Numbered from the stretch's first letter, positions 1 through 9,431 are shown. The stretch is DNA of 64,000 bases from Candidatus Siliceabacter maunaloa (GCA_024330185.1 JANDLV010000003.1:62001-126000), one strand, 5' to 3'. Made by a program: numbers and translations. Notes: generated by a model from the sequence alone, not told the origin.

Positions 1-411
1 CTGGGGCGCCACCCAGCCCTCCTCCCACGCGCGATCGATGATCGCGTTCTCGAGCTGCTTGATGGACACCGCGTCCCCCTCGCGGATCTCCAGCACGCAG
101 GCGGCCTCGCACGGCGCGGGGCACAGGCGCCCGGTGAACTCCGGGAAGTTGTTGGTCGCGTGGAGCTGGCGGATGGCGTCCTGCCAGCGATCGCGGTAGA
201 CGAGGTCGTTCCAGTCGGGGATCAGGTTGCCCAGCGGGCAGCCGTTGTGGCAGAAGGGCACGCCGCACTCCATGCACCGCGCGCCCTGCTCCGCCAGCTC
301 GTCGTCGGGCCGGCGCTCCAGGAACTCGTGGTAGTCGCCCGAGCGCTCCGCGGGATCACGGTAGACGAAGCCCTCGCGCTCGATCTTGAGGAACGCCCCC
401 AGCTCACCCAT
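1..411 (-). CDS. gltD: Glutamate synthase small subunit, N-terminal part (cut by window edge)
   Basis: This is the beta subunit of NADPH-dependent glutamate synthase. It passes electrons from NAD(P)H through FAD and Fe-S clusters to the large subunit, which makes two glutamates from glutamine and 2-oxoglutarate. Only the first 137 residues are inside the window. They hold the Fe-S ligand region: [17 protein letters not shown] near residues 46-62, then a second cysteine group ([10 protein letters not shown]) near residue 100. The start [14 protein letters not shown] is typical of GltD. The start lies 2 bases after the gltB stop, so the two genes form a coupled operon. The FAD and NAD(P) domains lie outside the window. 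Confidence 0.95.
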   Translation of the reverse strand, partial: MGELGAFLKIEREGFVYRDPAERSGDYHEFLERRPDDELAEQGARCMECGVPFCHNGCPLGNLIPDWNDLVYRDRWQDAIRQLHATNNFPEFTGRLCPAPCEAACVLEIREGDAVSIKQLENAIIDRAWEEGWVAPQ

Positions 412-413
412 GG

Positions 414-3400
414 CTACTCGCCGTCCTCCTGGCGCACGGGGGGAGCACCGACCACGTCGACGACCTCGCCCTCGAACTCGTCCGCACGCGGAGGCCTGCC
501 GTTGGTGGCGGCCGACTCCTGCGCGGCCAGCTCGGCCAGCACGCGCTTGTAGTCGGTCGGGAAGACCTTGACGAAGCGGGGCAGGATCGCGTCCCAGCCG
601 TCGAGTAAGCGCCGTGCGACCGGCGAGTCGGTGCGCTCCAGGTGCTCGGCCACGAGCGTGCGCAGCTCGATGGCGTCGGCCTCGTCGAGCTCCTCGATCT
701 GGTCGGCCATCGCACGGTTGATGCGCGAGCGGAAGAGCCCGTGCTCGTCGAGCACGAAGGCCAGGCCGCCGCTCATCCCCGCGGCGAAGTTGCGCCCGGT
801 CTTCCCGAGCACCACGACGCGACCGCCGGTCATGTACTCGCAGCCGTGGTCGCCCACGCCCTCGATGACCGCGCTCGCGCCCGAGTTGCGCACGGCGAAG
901 CGCTCGCCTGCCATCCCGCGGAAGAACGCACGGCCGCTCGTGGCGCCGTAGAGCACGGTGTTGCCGATGATCACGTTGTTCTCGGCCGCGAAGCCCGCGC
1001 CGTCCGGCGGCACGACCGCCAGGGTGCCGCCCGACAGGCCCTTGCCCGTGTAGTCGTTGGCCTCACCGTGCAGGGTGAAGGAGATGCCCGGGGCCAGCCA
1101 GCCGCCGAAGGACTGCCCGGCCGAGCCGCGCAGGGTGACCCTGATGGTGTCCTGCGGCAGCCCGTCCGCGCCGTGGGCGGCGGCGATGTGACTGGAGAGC
1201 ACCCCGCCGACGCAGCGGTGCACGTTGCGCACCGCCGTCTCGATCTCCACCGGCTCGCGGCGCTCCAGCGCCGGCCCGGCCTGCTCGATCAACGACCAGT
1301 CCAGATGATCGTCGAGCACCGGGTCCTGCCCGCGCACGCGCCGGCGTGGCGCGTCGGCGGCCAGCGGCGGCTGGGCGAGGACGTGGGTCAGATCGACGCC
1401 GCGCGCCTTCCAGTGCTCGATGGCCCCGTCGGCCTCCAGCAGGTCGGTGCGCCCGATGAGCTCGTCGACCGACCGGACGCCGAGGGAGGCCATGATCCGG
1501 CGCGCCTCCTGCGCGACCAGGAAGAAGAAGTTGACCACGTGCTCGGGCGTGCCCGTGAAGCGCTTGCGCAGCTCGGGGTCCTGCGTGGCGATGCCGACCG
1601 GGCAGGTGTTGAGGTGGCAGGCGCGCATCATGATGCAGCCCGTCGCGATCAGCGGGGCGGTGGAGAAGCCCATCTCGTCGGCGCCCAGCAGCGCGGCGAC
1701 GATCACGTCGCGCCCCGTCTTGAGCTGGCCGTCGGTCTGCACGGTTATCCGGGAGCGCAGGTCGTTGCGCAGCAGTGTCTGCTGGGTCTCGGCAAGGCCG
1801 ATCTCCCATGGCACGCCTGCGCACTGGATGGAGCTCAACGGCGAGGCGCCCGTGCCGCCGTCGTGGCCGGAGATGAGCACGTGGTCGGCATTGGCCTTGG
1901 CCACGCCCGCAGCCACCGTGCCCACGCCCACCTCGCTGACGAGCTTGACCGACACCGAGGCCCTCGGGTTGGAGCAGCGTAGGTCGTAGATGAGCTGCTT
2001 GAGGTCCTCGATGGAGTAGATGTCGTGGTGGGGCGGCGGGGAGATGAGACCGACGCCGGGCGTGGTGTGACGCACCCCCCCGATGTAGTCGTCGACCTTG
2101 TGGCCGGGAAGCTGCCCCCCCTCCCCGGGCTTGGCGCCCTGGGCCATCTTGATCTGGAGTTGGTCGGCGTTGACCAGGTAGTGGATGGTCACGCCGAACC
2201 GCCCGGAGGCCACCTGCTTGATGGCCGAGCGGCGGTCGTCGGTGAAGCGCACCGGGTCCTCGCCGCCCTCGCCCGTGTTGGACTTGCCGCCCAGGCGGTT
2301 CATGGCCTGCGCGAGGGTCTCGTGGGCCTCGCGCGAGATGGAGCCCAGCGACATCGCGCCGGTGGAGAAGCGCTTGACGATCTCCGAGGCCGGCTCGACC
2401 TCGTCCAGGGGCACCGGCTCGACCGCGCCGGTGGCGAACTTCAGCAGGCCGCGCAGGGTGGCCCGCCGCGACGCGTCGTCGTTGACCATGGCCGCGTACT
2501 CGTCGTACTTGTCGGGCGCCGAGCCGTTCGCGCGGACGCTGTGCTGCAGCGCGGCGATCGTCTCGGGGTTCCACATGTGGTGCTCGCCGTCGCGCCGCCA
2601 CGCGTATACGCCGCCCACGGGCAGGAGCTCCTCGTGGGAGACCGGGTAGGCGCGCACATGGCGGTCCAGCGTCTCGCGGGCCAGCACCTCGAGCCCGATG
2701 CCCCCGATGCGCGAGGCGGTGCCGGTGAAGTGGCGGTCGATCAGGTCCCTCTCCAGGCCGACCGCTTCGAAGATCTGCGCCCCGCAGTAGGACTGCGTGG
2801 TGGAGATGCCCATCTTGGAGATGGTCTTGAGCAGCCCCTTGCCGATGGCCTTGACCACGTTGCGCTGCGCCTCGCCGTCGCTCTCAACGCCCGGTACGCG
2901 CCCCTCGAAGACCAGCTCGTCGACGGAGTCGAGCATCAGGTAGGGGTTGATCGCGCTGACGCCGTAGCCGATCAGCGTGGCCATGTGGTGGATCTCGCGC
3001 GGCTCGCCGGACTCGAGCACCAGCCCACAGCGCAGGCGCGTGCCCGCGCGCACGAGATGGTGGTGCACGGCGCCGACGGCCAGCAGCGAGGGGATCGCCA
3101 CACGGCGCTTGCCCATCCGCCGGTCGCTGAGGATGAGCACGTTGACCCCGATCGCGAGCGCGTCGTGGGCCTCGTCGCAGATCTCGGCCAGGCGGCGCGC
3201 AAGCCCCTCCGGACCGTGCTCCACAGGCCAGGTGATGTCCAGGGTGTGCGCCTTGAAGATGTCGTGATCGACGTGGCGCAGCGTCTCGAGCTCCTGGTTG
3301 CGCAGGATGGGCTGGTCGAGCACGAGCTGGTGAGCGTGCCGGGGCGACTCGCTGAGCAGGTTGACCTCGCCGCCGATCGCGCCGGCCAGGCTCATCACGA

Positions 3401-4991
3401 CATCCTCGCGGATCGGGTCGATCGGCGGGTTGGTCACCTGGGCGAAGAGCTGCTTGAAGTAGTTGAACAGCGGGGGGCACTGGTCGGAGAGCACGGCGAG
3501 GGCCTGGTCGTTGCCCATCGAGCCGATCGGCTCAGCGCCCGTGGCGGCCATGGGCGCCAGCAGCACCCGCAGATCCTCCTGCGTGTAGCCGAAGGCCAGT
3601 TGGCGCAGCCGGGTGGGCTGCACGCCGGTCATGGTCACGTGCGCGGGCTCGAGGTCGGAGAAGTGGACCGTGGCCTCCTCGTGCCAGCGCCCGTAGGGCC
3701 GGCGGGTGGCCACCTGCTCCTTGACCTCCTCGTCCTCGACGATGCGCCCCTGCTCGAGGTCGACCAGGAAGAGCTTGCCCGGCGCCAGGCGGCCCAGGCG
3801 CGCGACGTTGGCCGGGTCGATGTCCAGGAGGCCGGCCTCGGAGCCCAGCACCACCACGCCGTCCCTAGTCTCCACCCAGCGCCCCGGGCGCAGGCCGTTG
3901 CGGTCCAGGGTCGCCCCCACCACGCGCCCGTCGGTGAAGGCCACCGCGGCGGGGCCGTCCCACGGCTCCATGAGGCAGGAGTGGAAGGCGTAGAAGCCCC
4001 TGAGGTGGTCCGGGATGTCGTCGCGGTCCTTGTAGGCCTCGGGGATCATCATCATCGCCGCGTGGGGCAGCGAGCGCCCGCCGAGCATGAGCAGCTCGAG
4101 CACGTTGTCGAAGGTGGCCGAGTCCGACCCGCCGGGGCGCACGATCGGCATGACCTTCTGCAGGTCGACGCCGAACAGCTCGCTGGCGAGCTGGCTCTCC
4201 CGCGCGCGCATCCAGTTGATGTTGCCCATGAGCGTGTTGATCTCGCCGTTGTGGGCGATCACGCGGTAGGGATGGGCCAGCTCCCAGCTCGGGAAGGTGT
4301 TGGTCGAGAAGCGCGAGTGCACGAGGCACATCGCGCTGGCGAAGCGCTCGTCGACCAGGTCGGGGAAGAACCCGCGCAGCTGGTGGGAGATGAGCATCCC
4401 CTTGTAGACCAGGGTGCGGCTGGACGACGAGGCGATGTACAGGTCCGGCCCGCTGGCCAGCTCGCACACGCGACGGATGACGTAGAGCTTGCGCTCGAAG
4501 CGATCCTGGTCGGCTTCGAAGCCCGGCCCGGCGCCCACGAAGAGCTGGCGCATGACCGGGCGGCAATGGTCGGCCGTGGAGCCCACGTGGGTGGGATCGA
4601 CCGGCACGTCGCGCCAGCCCAGCAGACGCTGACCCTCCACGCGCGCGTTGAGCTCGAGCAGCTCCTCGAGCTTGCGCCGGCGGGAGCCGTCACGGGGCAG
4701 GAAGCACTGCAGGACCCCGTACTGGCCGGCGGGCGGCAGCTCGAAGTCGACGGCGTGACGCAGGAACGCGTCGGGCATCTGCACGAGGATCCCGGCGCCG
4801 TCGCCCGTCAGCGGGTCGGCGCCCGCGGCCCCGCGGTGCTCGAGGTTCTCCAGCGCGGTCAGGGCGTGAGCGACCACGTCGTGGCGCGGGTCGTTGTCCA
4901 GCCGCGCGACGAGGGCGACGCCACAGGCATCGTGCTCGTAGCGCGGGTCGTAGAGGCCAGCGGCCTCCGGGCGGCGAAGGTGGAAGCTCAT
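414..4991 (-). CDS. gltB: Glutamate synthase large subunit
   Basis: At 1525 residues this is the normal length for the alpha subunit of bacterial glutamate synthase. An N-terminal glutamine amidotransferase domain begins after a short propeptide, with the predicted nucleophile Cys at residue 23 ([12 protein letters not shown]). It is followed by the central domain, the FMN/2-oxoglutarate synthase domain ([26 protein letters not shown]), the 3Fe-4S cysteine run ([15 protein letters not shown] near residue 1140) and the C-terminal GXGXG beta-helix. Ammonia freed from glutamine is channelled to the synthase site. It heads a gltBD operon and is divergent from the anti-sigma genes; the 420-base spacer upstream contains palindromes and strong hairpins. 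No defect is seen. Confidence 0.98.
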   Translation of the reverse strand: MSFHLRRPEAAGLYDPRYEHDACGVALVARLDNDPRHDVVAHALTALENLEHRGAAGADPLTGDGAGILVQMPDAFLRHAVDFELPPAGQYGVLQCFLPRDGSRRRKLEELLELNARVEGQRLLGWRDVPVDPTHVGSTADHCRPVMRQLFVGAGPGFEADQDRFERKLYVIRRVCELASGPDLYIASSSSRTLVYKGMLISHQLRGFFPDLVDERFASAMCLVHSRFSTNTFPSWELAHPYRVIAHNGEINTLMGNINWMRARESQLASELFGVDLQKVMPIVRPGGSDSATFDNVLELLMLGGRSLPHAAMMMIPEAYKDRDDIPDHLRGFYAFHSCLMEPWDGPAAVAFTDGRVVGATLDRNGLRPGRWVETRDGVVVLGSEAGLLDIDPANVARLGRLAPGKLFLVDLEQGRIVEDEEVKEQVATRRPYGRWHEEATVHFSDLEPAHVTMTGVQPTRLRQLAFGYTQEDLRVLLAPMAATGAEPIGSMGNDQALAVLSDQCPPLFNYFKQLFAQVTNPPIDPIREDVVMSLAGAIGGEVNLLSESPRHAHQLVLDQPILRNQELETLRHVDHDIFKAHTLDITWPVEHGPEGLARRLAEICDEAHDALAIGVNVLILSDRRMGKRRVAIPSLLAVGAVHHHLVRAGTRLRCGLVLESGEPREIHHMATLIGYGVSAINPYLMLDSVDELVFEGRVPGVESDGEAQRNVVKAIGKGLLKTISKMGISTTQSYCGAQIFEAVGLERDLIDRHFTGTASRIGGIGLEVLARETLDRHVRAYPVSHEELLPVGGVYAWRRDGEHHMWNPETIAALQHSVRANGSAPDKYDEYAAMVNDDASRRATLRGLLKFATGAVEPVPLDEVEPASEIVKRFSTGAMSLGSISREAHETLAQAMNRLGGKSNTGEGGEDPVRFTDDRRSAIKQVASGRFGVTIHYLVNADQLQIKMAQGAKPGEGGQLPGHKVDDYIGGVRHTTPGVGLISPPPHHDIYSIEDLKQLIYDLRCSNPRASVSVKLVSEVGVGTVAAGVAKANADHVLISGHDGGTGASPLSSIQCAGVPWEIGLAETQQTLLRNDLRSRITVQTDGQLKTGRDVIVAALLGADEMGFSTAPLIATGCIMMRACHLNTCPVGIATQDPELRKRFTGTPEHVVNFFFLVAQEARRIMASLGVRSVDELIGRTDLLEADGAIEHWKARGVDLTHVLAQPPLAADAPRRRVRGQDPVLDDHLDWSLIEQAGPALERREPVEIETAVRNVHRCVGGVLSSHIAAAHGADGLPQDTIRVTLRGSAGQSFGGWLAPGISFTLHGEANDYTGKGLSGGTLAVVPPDGAGFAAENNVIIGNTVLYGATSGRAFFRGMAGERFAVRNSGASAVIEGVGDHGCEYMTGGRVVVLGKTGRNFAAGMSGGLAFVLDEHGLFRSRINRAMADQIEELDEADAIELRTLVAEHLERTDSPVARRLLDGWDAILPRFVKVFPTDYKRVLAELAAQESAATNGRPPRADEFEGEVVDVVGAPPVRQEDGE

Positions 4992-5109
4992 CTGTCTGAG
5001 GGCTCCGATGCGGGACGGGTTCGGGTTTCCGTCGTTTCCGTCGTGGGGGAGCGAGGCGGTACGTGAAGGTTAGCAACGGATGTCGCGGACGACCCCGCCG
5101 ACGTCCGAC

Positions 5110-5127
5110 TGTGTGATGTCGCACACA
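5110..5127. promoter_or_regulatory. Palindrome upstream of gltB, candidate operator
   Basis: TGTGTG at 5110-5115 and CACACA at 5122-5127 form a perfect 6-base inverted repeat with a 6-base spacer, about 120 bases upstream of the gltB start. Its position between two divergent transcription units suits a transcription-factor site. The protein that would bind is unknown. Confidence 0.35.
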
Positions 5128-5180
5128 CACGGGTTTTGGTGGCGTTTGGACTCGTCGCGCTGGGGTATCGTTGCCGTCAT

Positions 5181-5289
5181 CGGGAACGATTCCCGTATAT
5201 CCACCGCGTGGTAGTGCCGGACTTCCCTGCCTCGGCACACGCGGTGGCCCCACACTGCGTCGAGGCGCCTTCCCCCAGGCGCCTCGACG
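5181..5289 (+). ncRNA. Candidate structured small RNA (three consecutive stem-loops)
   Basis: No convincing reading frame covers this spacer, but it holds three strong stems in a row. Stem 1 is CGGGAA/TTCCCG (5181-5186 with 5190-5195). Stem 2 is CCACCGCGTG (5201-5210) with CACGCGGTGG (5238-5247), enclosing an inner GTGCCG/CGGCA pairing. Stem 3 is a perfect 13-bp pairing of CGTCGAGGCGCCT (5258-5270) with AGGCGCCTCGACG (5277-5289) around a TCCCCC loop. A TATCGT hexamer at 5166-5171 could be a -10 box for plus-strand transcription. The plus strand is an inference: on the minus strand the same stems would be a gltB leader. I do not recognise it as a known RNA family. Confidence 0.5.
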
Positions 5290-5348
5290 TGTGTCTGGGG
5301 CCGGCGTCCGTGACGGGCGCGTGAAAAGGCGGGGCGCCGGGCAGCATG

Positions 5349-5387
5349 GCGACGTGCTGGGGCGGCGACCCGTGGCCGCCCCGTCGC
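5349..5387 (+). promoter_or_regulatory. Leader hairpin just upstream of the anti-sigma gene
   Basis: GGGGCGGC (5359-5366) pairs perfectly with GCCGCCCC (5375-5382) around an 8-base loop, and outer arms GCGAC/GTCGC extend the stem across an asymmetric bulge. It ends 23 bases before the TTG start at 5410, so it would lie in the 5' leader of the anti-sigma mRNA. Confidence 0.35.
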
Positions 5388-5409
5388 GGAACACCACCCC
5401 CACATCACG

Positions 5410-5820
5410 TTGACTGACAGTCCTGACCTCGAGCTGACCCTGCCGGCGCGCGCCGAGAACGTCGCGATCGTCCGCCATGCCCTTGGTGGCCTCGCCGAGG
5501 TACTAGACGTCGACGAGCAGGCGCTCTCGGACATCCGCCTCGCGGTGACCGAGGCATGCACGAACGTGGTCGTCCACGCCTATCCCGACGGCGAGGGCCC
5601 GCTGCACGTCAGCGCCCTGCTCGACGGCGACGACCGGCTGACCGTGATCGTGCGCGACGAGGGGCGCGGCATCGTGCCCCGGGCCGACAGCCCGGGCCTC
5701 GGGCTGGGCCTGCCACTCATCGCCACGCTGACCGAGGCACTCGAGCTGGGCAAGGACGACGACGAGCACACCGAGGTGCGCATGGTCTTCCGCCTCGCCC
5801 ACGGCGACGAGGACCGATGA
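5410..5820 (+). CDS. Anti-sigma regulatory factor, GHKL ATPase/Ser-Thr kinase fold (RsbW/SpoIIAB type)
   Basis: A 136-residue protein with the HATPase_c fold of anti-sigma kinases such as RsbW. These bind a sigma factor and can phosphorylate a STAS antagonist. Visible motifs are the N-box (VTEACTNVVVHAYP, residues 46-59), a G1 box (VRDEGRGI) and a glycine-rich GLGLGLPLI segment. The start is TTG, since no ATG or GTG fits the conserved N-terminus. Its stop overlaps the next start by ATGA. A STAS protein follows at 6321, giving the classic partner-switching set. The probable target is the SigB/F-type sigma at 10604-11410 (inference). Confidence 0.85.
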   Translation: MTDSPDLELTLPARAENVAIVRHALGGLAEVLDVDEQALSDIRLAVTEACTNVVVHAYPDGEGPLHVSALLDGDDRLTVIVRDEGRGIVPRADSPGLGLGLPLIATLTEALELGKDDDEHTEVRMVFRLAHGDEDR

Positions 5821-6200
5821 GCGCCGTCCCGGCGCCCGACAACCACGCCCTGCTGCGCGTTGCCGCAGGGCCTCTGGTGGGCCCCGTGCTCAGCCGGGTC
5901 GTGGGAATGCTCGCCGCCCGCGCCCAGTGCCCCATCGACCGCTTGGACGACGCCCTGCTGCTGGCCGACGCGGTCGCCGCCCACGCCCCCAACTTCAGCG
6001 TCGAGGGCCGACTCAGCGTGGAGGTGCACGCCGACGTCCAGGGCCTGTCGCTCACAGTCGACGGCCTGCGCCACGACGCGGGCCGCGAGCTGATGGCCGC
6101 CGCGGAGCTGCCCGGGGTGGGCAACGTGCTGCAGCGAGTGGCCGACGAGGTGGACGAGGTCGACGGCGCCGGCCTGCGCATCCGCCTCGGGTTCCGCTGA
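5817..6200 (+). CDS. Second anti-sigma-like protein, partner of the upstream ATPase
   Basis: A 127-residue protein starting at the ATG that overlaps the upstream stop (ATGA). It has the length and layout of a GHKL-type anti-sigma domain (a hydrophobic helix LLRVAAGPLVGPVLSRVVGML, then RLDDALLLADAVAAHAP where an N-box would sit, then a beta region). However, it lacks the E..N pair of the N-box and the DxGxG box, so it is probably catalytically dead. Such degenerate copies often sit beside an active anti-sigma kinase in actinobacteria. The function is inferred from fold-like pattern and context, not from a clear family motif. Confidence 0.7.
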   Translation: MSAVPAPDNHALLRVAAGPLVGPVLSRVVGMLAARAQCPIDRLDDALLLADAVAAHAPNFSVEGRLSVEVHADVQGLSLTVDGLRHDAGRELMAAAELPGVGNVLQRVADEVDEVDGAGLRIRLGFR

Positions 6201-6320
6201 CTTCTCGCCGGGGCACCAGCAGGCTGACCGACGGGGTGTGGGACTTCTTCGAGCATGGCGAGGGCGCCCGGCTTGGCGCGTCGGCGCTGGCCGACGACTG
6301 AGGGATAGACTGCCGCCCCG

Positions 6321-6689
6321 ATGCCGCCCGAGTTCGCCGTCCTGGAGGAGGAGCTGTCCGCCGATCGCCACGTCGTGGCCGTCCGCGGAGAGATCGACCT
6401 CTTCACCGCCCCCGAGCTCAAGCAGACGCTAACCGACGCCATCGAGCGCGGGCGGACCCGCATCGTCGTCGACCTCGGTGAGACGACGTTCCTGGACTCG
6501 ACCGCCCTGGGCGTGCTCATCGGCGCGGTCAAGCGCCTGCGCACCCACGACGGCGCGCTGGCCATCGTCAACACCGACGCGAACATCGCCAAGACATTCG
6601 AGATCACGGGCCTCGACCAGATCTTCACCATCGTCGCCTCGCGCGACGAGGCCATAACGGCCCTCGACGGCGACGCCGCGGTGTCCTAG
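6321..6689 (+). CDS. STAS-domain anti-sigma factor antagonist (RsbV/SpoIIAA type)
   Basis: A single STAS domain of 122 residues. The family signature is clear: VDLGETTFLDSTALGVLIGA (residues 50-69), with Ser60 at the position phosphorylated in SpoIIAA/RsbV. The N-terminal strand carries the usual VAVRGEIDLFTAPEL. The dephospho form should bind the anti-sigma factor and free sigma. It lies 120 bases downstream of the two anti-sigma genes on the same strand. Starts earlier in the spacer have no STAS similarity, so ATG 6321 is chosen. Confidence 0.9.
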   Translation: MPPEFAVLEEELSADRHVVAVRGEIDLFTAPELKQTLTDAIERGRTRIVVDLGETTFLDSTALGVLIGAVKRLRTHDGALAIVNTDANIAKTFEITGLDQIFTIVASRDEAITALDGDAAVS

Positions 6690-6691
6690 CC

Positions 6692-6711
6692 GGCCTCCGC
6701 TTCAGCGGGCC
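6692..6711. terminator. Hairpin between convergent STAS and topoisomerase IB genes
   Basis: GGC/GCC and CCGC/GCGG stems with a two-base bulge and TTCA loop fill the 22 bases between the two stop codons. It probably acts as a compact terminator in both directions. There is no T-run, as is common in GC-rich actinobacteria. Confidence 0.45.
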
Positions 6712-7713
6712 TCAGCCCTCGATCAGCTCCAGCACCGCCCGCTCCACCGGCACCTGGCCGGCGGGATCACCGGGGTCCTCGCCCACGATGGCGACATCGA
6801 TGGCCCGGCCGTCGGTGAAGCGGTCGATGACCCGCGGGTCGATGTAGGACGAGCGCGCGACAGCCGGCGTGTTGCCCAGGTAGCCGGCCACCTCCTTGAC
6901 CGCCCGGGTGACCGCACGCCTACGGGCTGTCTTCGTGCCGTTGGCGCGGCCCGACACCCCGAGCGCGACGGCCGCCAGCACCGTGGCGCCCCAGGTGCGG
7001 AACTCCTTGGCCGACACGTCCCGGCCGGTGCGGTCCTTCAGCCAGGCGTTGACGTCCTCGGAGCGCACGTCGCGCCAGCGACCGCGCTCCTTGTAGGCCA
7101 GGAGCTCCTCCCCTCCGCCGCGGCGGCGCTTGAGCGTGCGCACGACGGCGGCGACCTCGGGGTCCACGACCGCCTGCATGCGGCGCTTGCCCGACTTGGC
7201 CGGATAGTCGAAGATCACGGTCTCCCCGCGCTGGGTGACGTGCTCGCGGCGGATCGTGGCCAGGCCGAAGGAGCCGTTCTCTCCCGCGTATCCCTCGCCG
7301 CCCACGCGGAAGAAGCCGCGGTCGAGCAGGCGCACCGCGGCGGCCAGCACGCCGTCGCGGTCCAGCGTCCCGCGGGCCAGCTCCCGCGCCACCTCCTCGC
7401 GCAGGGCCGGCAGCAGCCGGGCGAAGGCCAGCATCTCGTCGAACTTGGCCGCGTCGCGGCGCACCCGCCAGGCGTCGTGGTAGCGATACTGCTTGCGTCC
7501 CGCCTCGTCGAGCCCGGTGGCCTGGATGTGGCCCTCGGGCGCCGGGCAGATCCAGACCTCCCTCCAGGCGGGTGGGATCACCAGGCCGCGCACGCGCTCC
7601 AGCGTCTCCTCGTCCTCGACCGGGCCGCCGTGCTCGTCGAGGAGCCGAAAGCCCTTCCCTCGCCGGTGGCGGGTGAGCCCGGGGTCGGAGCAGTCGGAGC
7701 GACGCAGGCGCAC
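6712..7713 (-). CDS. DNA topoisomerase IB (poxvirus/bacterial TopIB type)
   Basis: A 333-residue protein of the size of the Deinococcus-type TopIB enzymes. These relax supercoils by a 3'-phosphotyrosyl nick without ATP or metal. The N-terminal DNA-binding domain has GKGFRLLDEHGGPVEDEETL and IPPAWREVWICP. The catalytic domain has the conserved Arg region SAKEFRTWGATVLAA and ends with the active-site Tyr in VARSSYIDPRVIDRF. The start is GTG. It ends convergent with the STAS gene and lies 29 bases downstream of ku, so the two are probably co-transcribed. All key residues that can be recognised are present. Confidence 0.93.
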   Translation of the reverse strand: MRLRRSDCSDPGLTRHRRGKGFRLLDEHGGPVEDEETLERVRGLVIPPAWREVWICPAPEGHIQATGLDEAGRKQYRYHDAWRVRRDAAKFDEMLAFARLLPALREEVARELARGTLDRDGVLAAAVRLLDRGFFRVGGEGYAGENGSFGLATIRREHVTQRGETVIFDYPAKSGKRRMQAVVDPEVAAVVRTLKRRRGGGEELLAYKERGRWRDVRSEDVNAWLKDRTGRDVSAKEFRTWGATVLAAVALGVSGRANGTKTARRRAVTRAVKEVAGYLGNTPAVARSSYIDPRVIDRFTDGRAIDVAIVGEDPGDPAGQVPVERAVLELIEG

Positions 7714-7742
7714 CGCGTGTCCCTACCCGTGACGTCGCGGGG

Positions 7743-8753
7743 TTACGACGCGGCCTTGGAGCGCGAGGGCGCCTTCTTGGCGCCGCCGGACGAGCTCTTC
7801 GCCCCCGACGAACCCTTCCCCCCCGGGGAGCCCTTCGCCCCCGAGGAGCCCTTCGCCCCCGACGAGCCCTTGCCGCCACCCTTCTTCGCGCCCCCGCCCG
7901 ACCCGTCGCCCTTCTTCGCTCGCGTCGGGGGCGTCTTCCCGGCGCTCCCGCCGTTGCCCTCCGAGCCCTCGCGCGAGCGGACCTGGTCGAGGCTGGCCTT
8001 CAGGGCGGCCATGAGGTCGGGCACCGGCTCGGGCTCGTCGGCCACGGGCTGCACCGCGATCTCCTCGCCCTGGGCCTTGCGCTCGATGAGCTCGAGGACC
8101 TCGTCGCGGTAGGTGTCGCGGTACTTGTCGGGCTGGAAGGGGCCGGCCAGCGAGTCGATGAGCTGGCGCGCCATGTCGACCTCGCGCTGCGTCGTCTCGA
8201 TGTCGTCGGCGGCGGGCACCTCGTCCAGGCGGCCCGCGTCGACCACCTCGTCGGCGAAGACCATGGTGGCCATGGCCAGCACCTCGCCCAGAGGCCGGAT
8301 GGCCACGAGCTGCTGCTTGGAGCGGATGACCACCCGAGCGACGGCCACCTTCCCGGCGTCGCGCATGGCCTCGACCAGGAGGCGGTAGGGCTTGGCGCCA
8401 CCCTGGGCGGGCGCCAGGTAGTAGGGGTGGTCGTAGTAGATCGGGTCGATCTCCTCGAGGTCGACGAAGTCCTCGATGTCGATGGTCTTGGTCTTCTTGG
8501 GGTCCAGGGCCTCGAGCTCGCCCGGCTCGACGACCACGTAGCGGTCGGGCGTCAGCTCGTAGCCCTTGACCAGATCCTCGTAGGCGACCTCATCGCCGGT
8601 CGTCGGGTCGACGCGCCGCTGCTGGATGCGCACGCCGGTCTTAGCGTTGAGCTGGTGGAAGCGCACGGTCTTGCGCTGCACGGCGGAGTACAGCTTCACG
8701 GGCACGGTGACCAGCCCGAAGGAGATCGCGCCGGTCCAGATCGAACGGGGCAT
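7743..8753 (-). CDS. ku: Non-homologous end joining protein Ku
   Basis: Bacterial Ku forms a homodimeric ring on double-strand ends and recruits LigD. The core starts with MPRSIWTGAISFGLVTVPVKL, the usual Ku N-terminus, which fixes the start at 8753. KGYELTPDRYVVVEPGELEAL and the DPIYYDHPYYLAP strand follow. Residues 260 onward form a long low-complexity tail of alternating K, G and S with repeats of the GSSGAKG type. Lys-rich tails are known in actinobacterial Ku and help DNA threading, but this one is long at roughly 75 residues. No ligD lies in the window. The gene appears to form a unit with the downstream topIB. Confidence 0.95.
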   Translation of the reverse strand: MPRSIWTGAISFGLVTVPVKLYSAVQRKTVRFHQLNAKTGVRIQQRRVDPTTGDEVAYEDLVKGYELTPDRYVVVEPGELEALDPKKTKTIDIEDFVDLEEIDPIYYDHPYYLAPAQGGAKPYRLLVEAMRDAGKVAVARVVIRSKQQLVAIRPLGEVLAMATMVFADEVVDAGRLDEVPAADDIETTQREVDMARQLIDSLAGPFQPDKYRDTYRDEVLELIERKAQGEEIAVQPVADEPEPVPDLMAALKASLDQVRSREGSEGNGGSAGKTPPTRAKKGDGSGGGAKKGGGKGSSGAKGSSGAKGSPGGKGSSGAKSSSGGAKKAPSRSKAAS

Positions 8754-8821
8754 GGAGGCAGTATGCCCGGGCGGCGGCACCTCTACCTGCGTGCGCACGC
8801 GAGCTTGCACCTGCTACACCG

Positions 8822-8827
8822 GGGTAG
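8822..8827 (+). promoter_or_regulatory. GGGTAG box, candidate SigB/F-type -10 upstream of ferritin-like gene
   Basis: GGGTAG sits 43 bases before the ATG, with GCTTGCACC about 18 bases further upstream as a possible -35. The same hexamer precedes several other stress-type genes here (9943, 20534, 20826, 32170). A purine-rich AGGAGG ribosome site follows before the start. Confidence 0.45.
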
Positions 8828-8869
8828 AAGGCCCCTTCAGAGAACGAAGATCGACACAGGAGGACCGAC

Positions 8870-9379
8870 ATGGCTATTCGCAACGCCGCTCAGGGCATTC
8901 TCGCCGACGAGCGGTCCGAGCAGCGCGAGGAGATCGTCGCCATGCTCACCAAGGGGTACTGGATGGAGCTCGAGACGGTGATGAACTACATCGCGAACTC
9001 GGTGAACCCCGACGGCGTGCGCGCCCAGGAGATCATCGAGTCCCTCAAGACCGACGTCCAGGAGGAGTTGGGCCACGCCCAGCAGTTCGCCGACCGCATC
9101 AAGGAGCTCTACGGGGTGGTTCCCGGCTCCTCGGGCTTCACGGCCGAGCAGACGTTCCTGCAGCCGCCCGCGCACCAGACCGACATCGTGCACGTCATCC
9201 GGGGCGTCATCGAGGCTGAGACGGGCGCCATCGAGTACTACAACGCGCTCATCGAGGCGACGGAGGAGATCGACCCCGTGACCAACGACATGGTCATCGC
9301 GATCCTGCGCGACGAGGAGGGCCACCGCCGGCTCTTCGAGGGGTTTCTGCGCGAATACGAGGCAGAAGGTCTGGCGTAG
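8870..9379 (+). CDS. Ferritin-like diiron-fold protein
   Basis: A 169-residue four-helix-bundle protein of the ferritin/bacterioferritin superfamily. Probable diiron ligands lie in MELETVMNYIANSV (helix 1), QEELGHAQQFADRI (helix 2, ExxH), EAETGAIEYYNALIE (helix 3) and RDEEGHRRLFEGF (helix 4, ExxH). This two-times ExxH layout is known in DPS-like and rubrerythrin-like proteins that store iron or remove peroxide. No haem-binding Met or rubredoxin domain is seen. A strong AGGAGG ribosome site lies 7 bases upstream, and a GGGTAG box suggests stress control. The exact reaction is not decided by the sequence. Confidence 0.85.
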   Translation: MAIRNAAQGILADERSEQREEIVAMLTKGYWMELETVMNYIANSVNPDGVRAQEIIESLKTDVQEELGHAQQFADRIKELYGVVPGSSGFTAEQTFLQPPAHQTDIVHVIRGVIEAETGAIEYYNALIEATEEIDPVTNDMVIAILRDEEGHRRLFEGFLREYEAEGLA

Positions 9380-9431
9380 CCCGGCGCCGGCGCGCCCGGC
9401 ATCCTGGTCGCTGACGCCGACCGGCGCCGGG
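9380..9431. terminator. Inverted repeat after the ferritin-like gene
   Basis: CCCGGCGCCGG at 9380-9390 is the exact inverse of CCGGCGCCGGG at 9421-9431, an 11-bp stem with a 30-base loop. It begins at the base after the ferritin stop and lies between convergent genes, so a bidirectional terminator is likely. Confidence 0.5.

Noticed and set aside
2025-5066. Very long open frame of 1013 codons on the plus strand opposite gltB
   Set aside because: It is the antisense shadow of gltB in GC-rich DNA; composition is V/D/H/R-rich with no domain, and gltB is certain.
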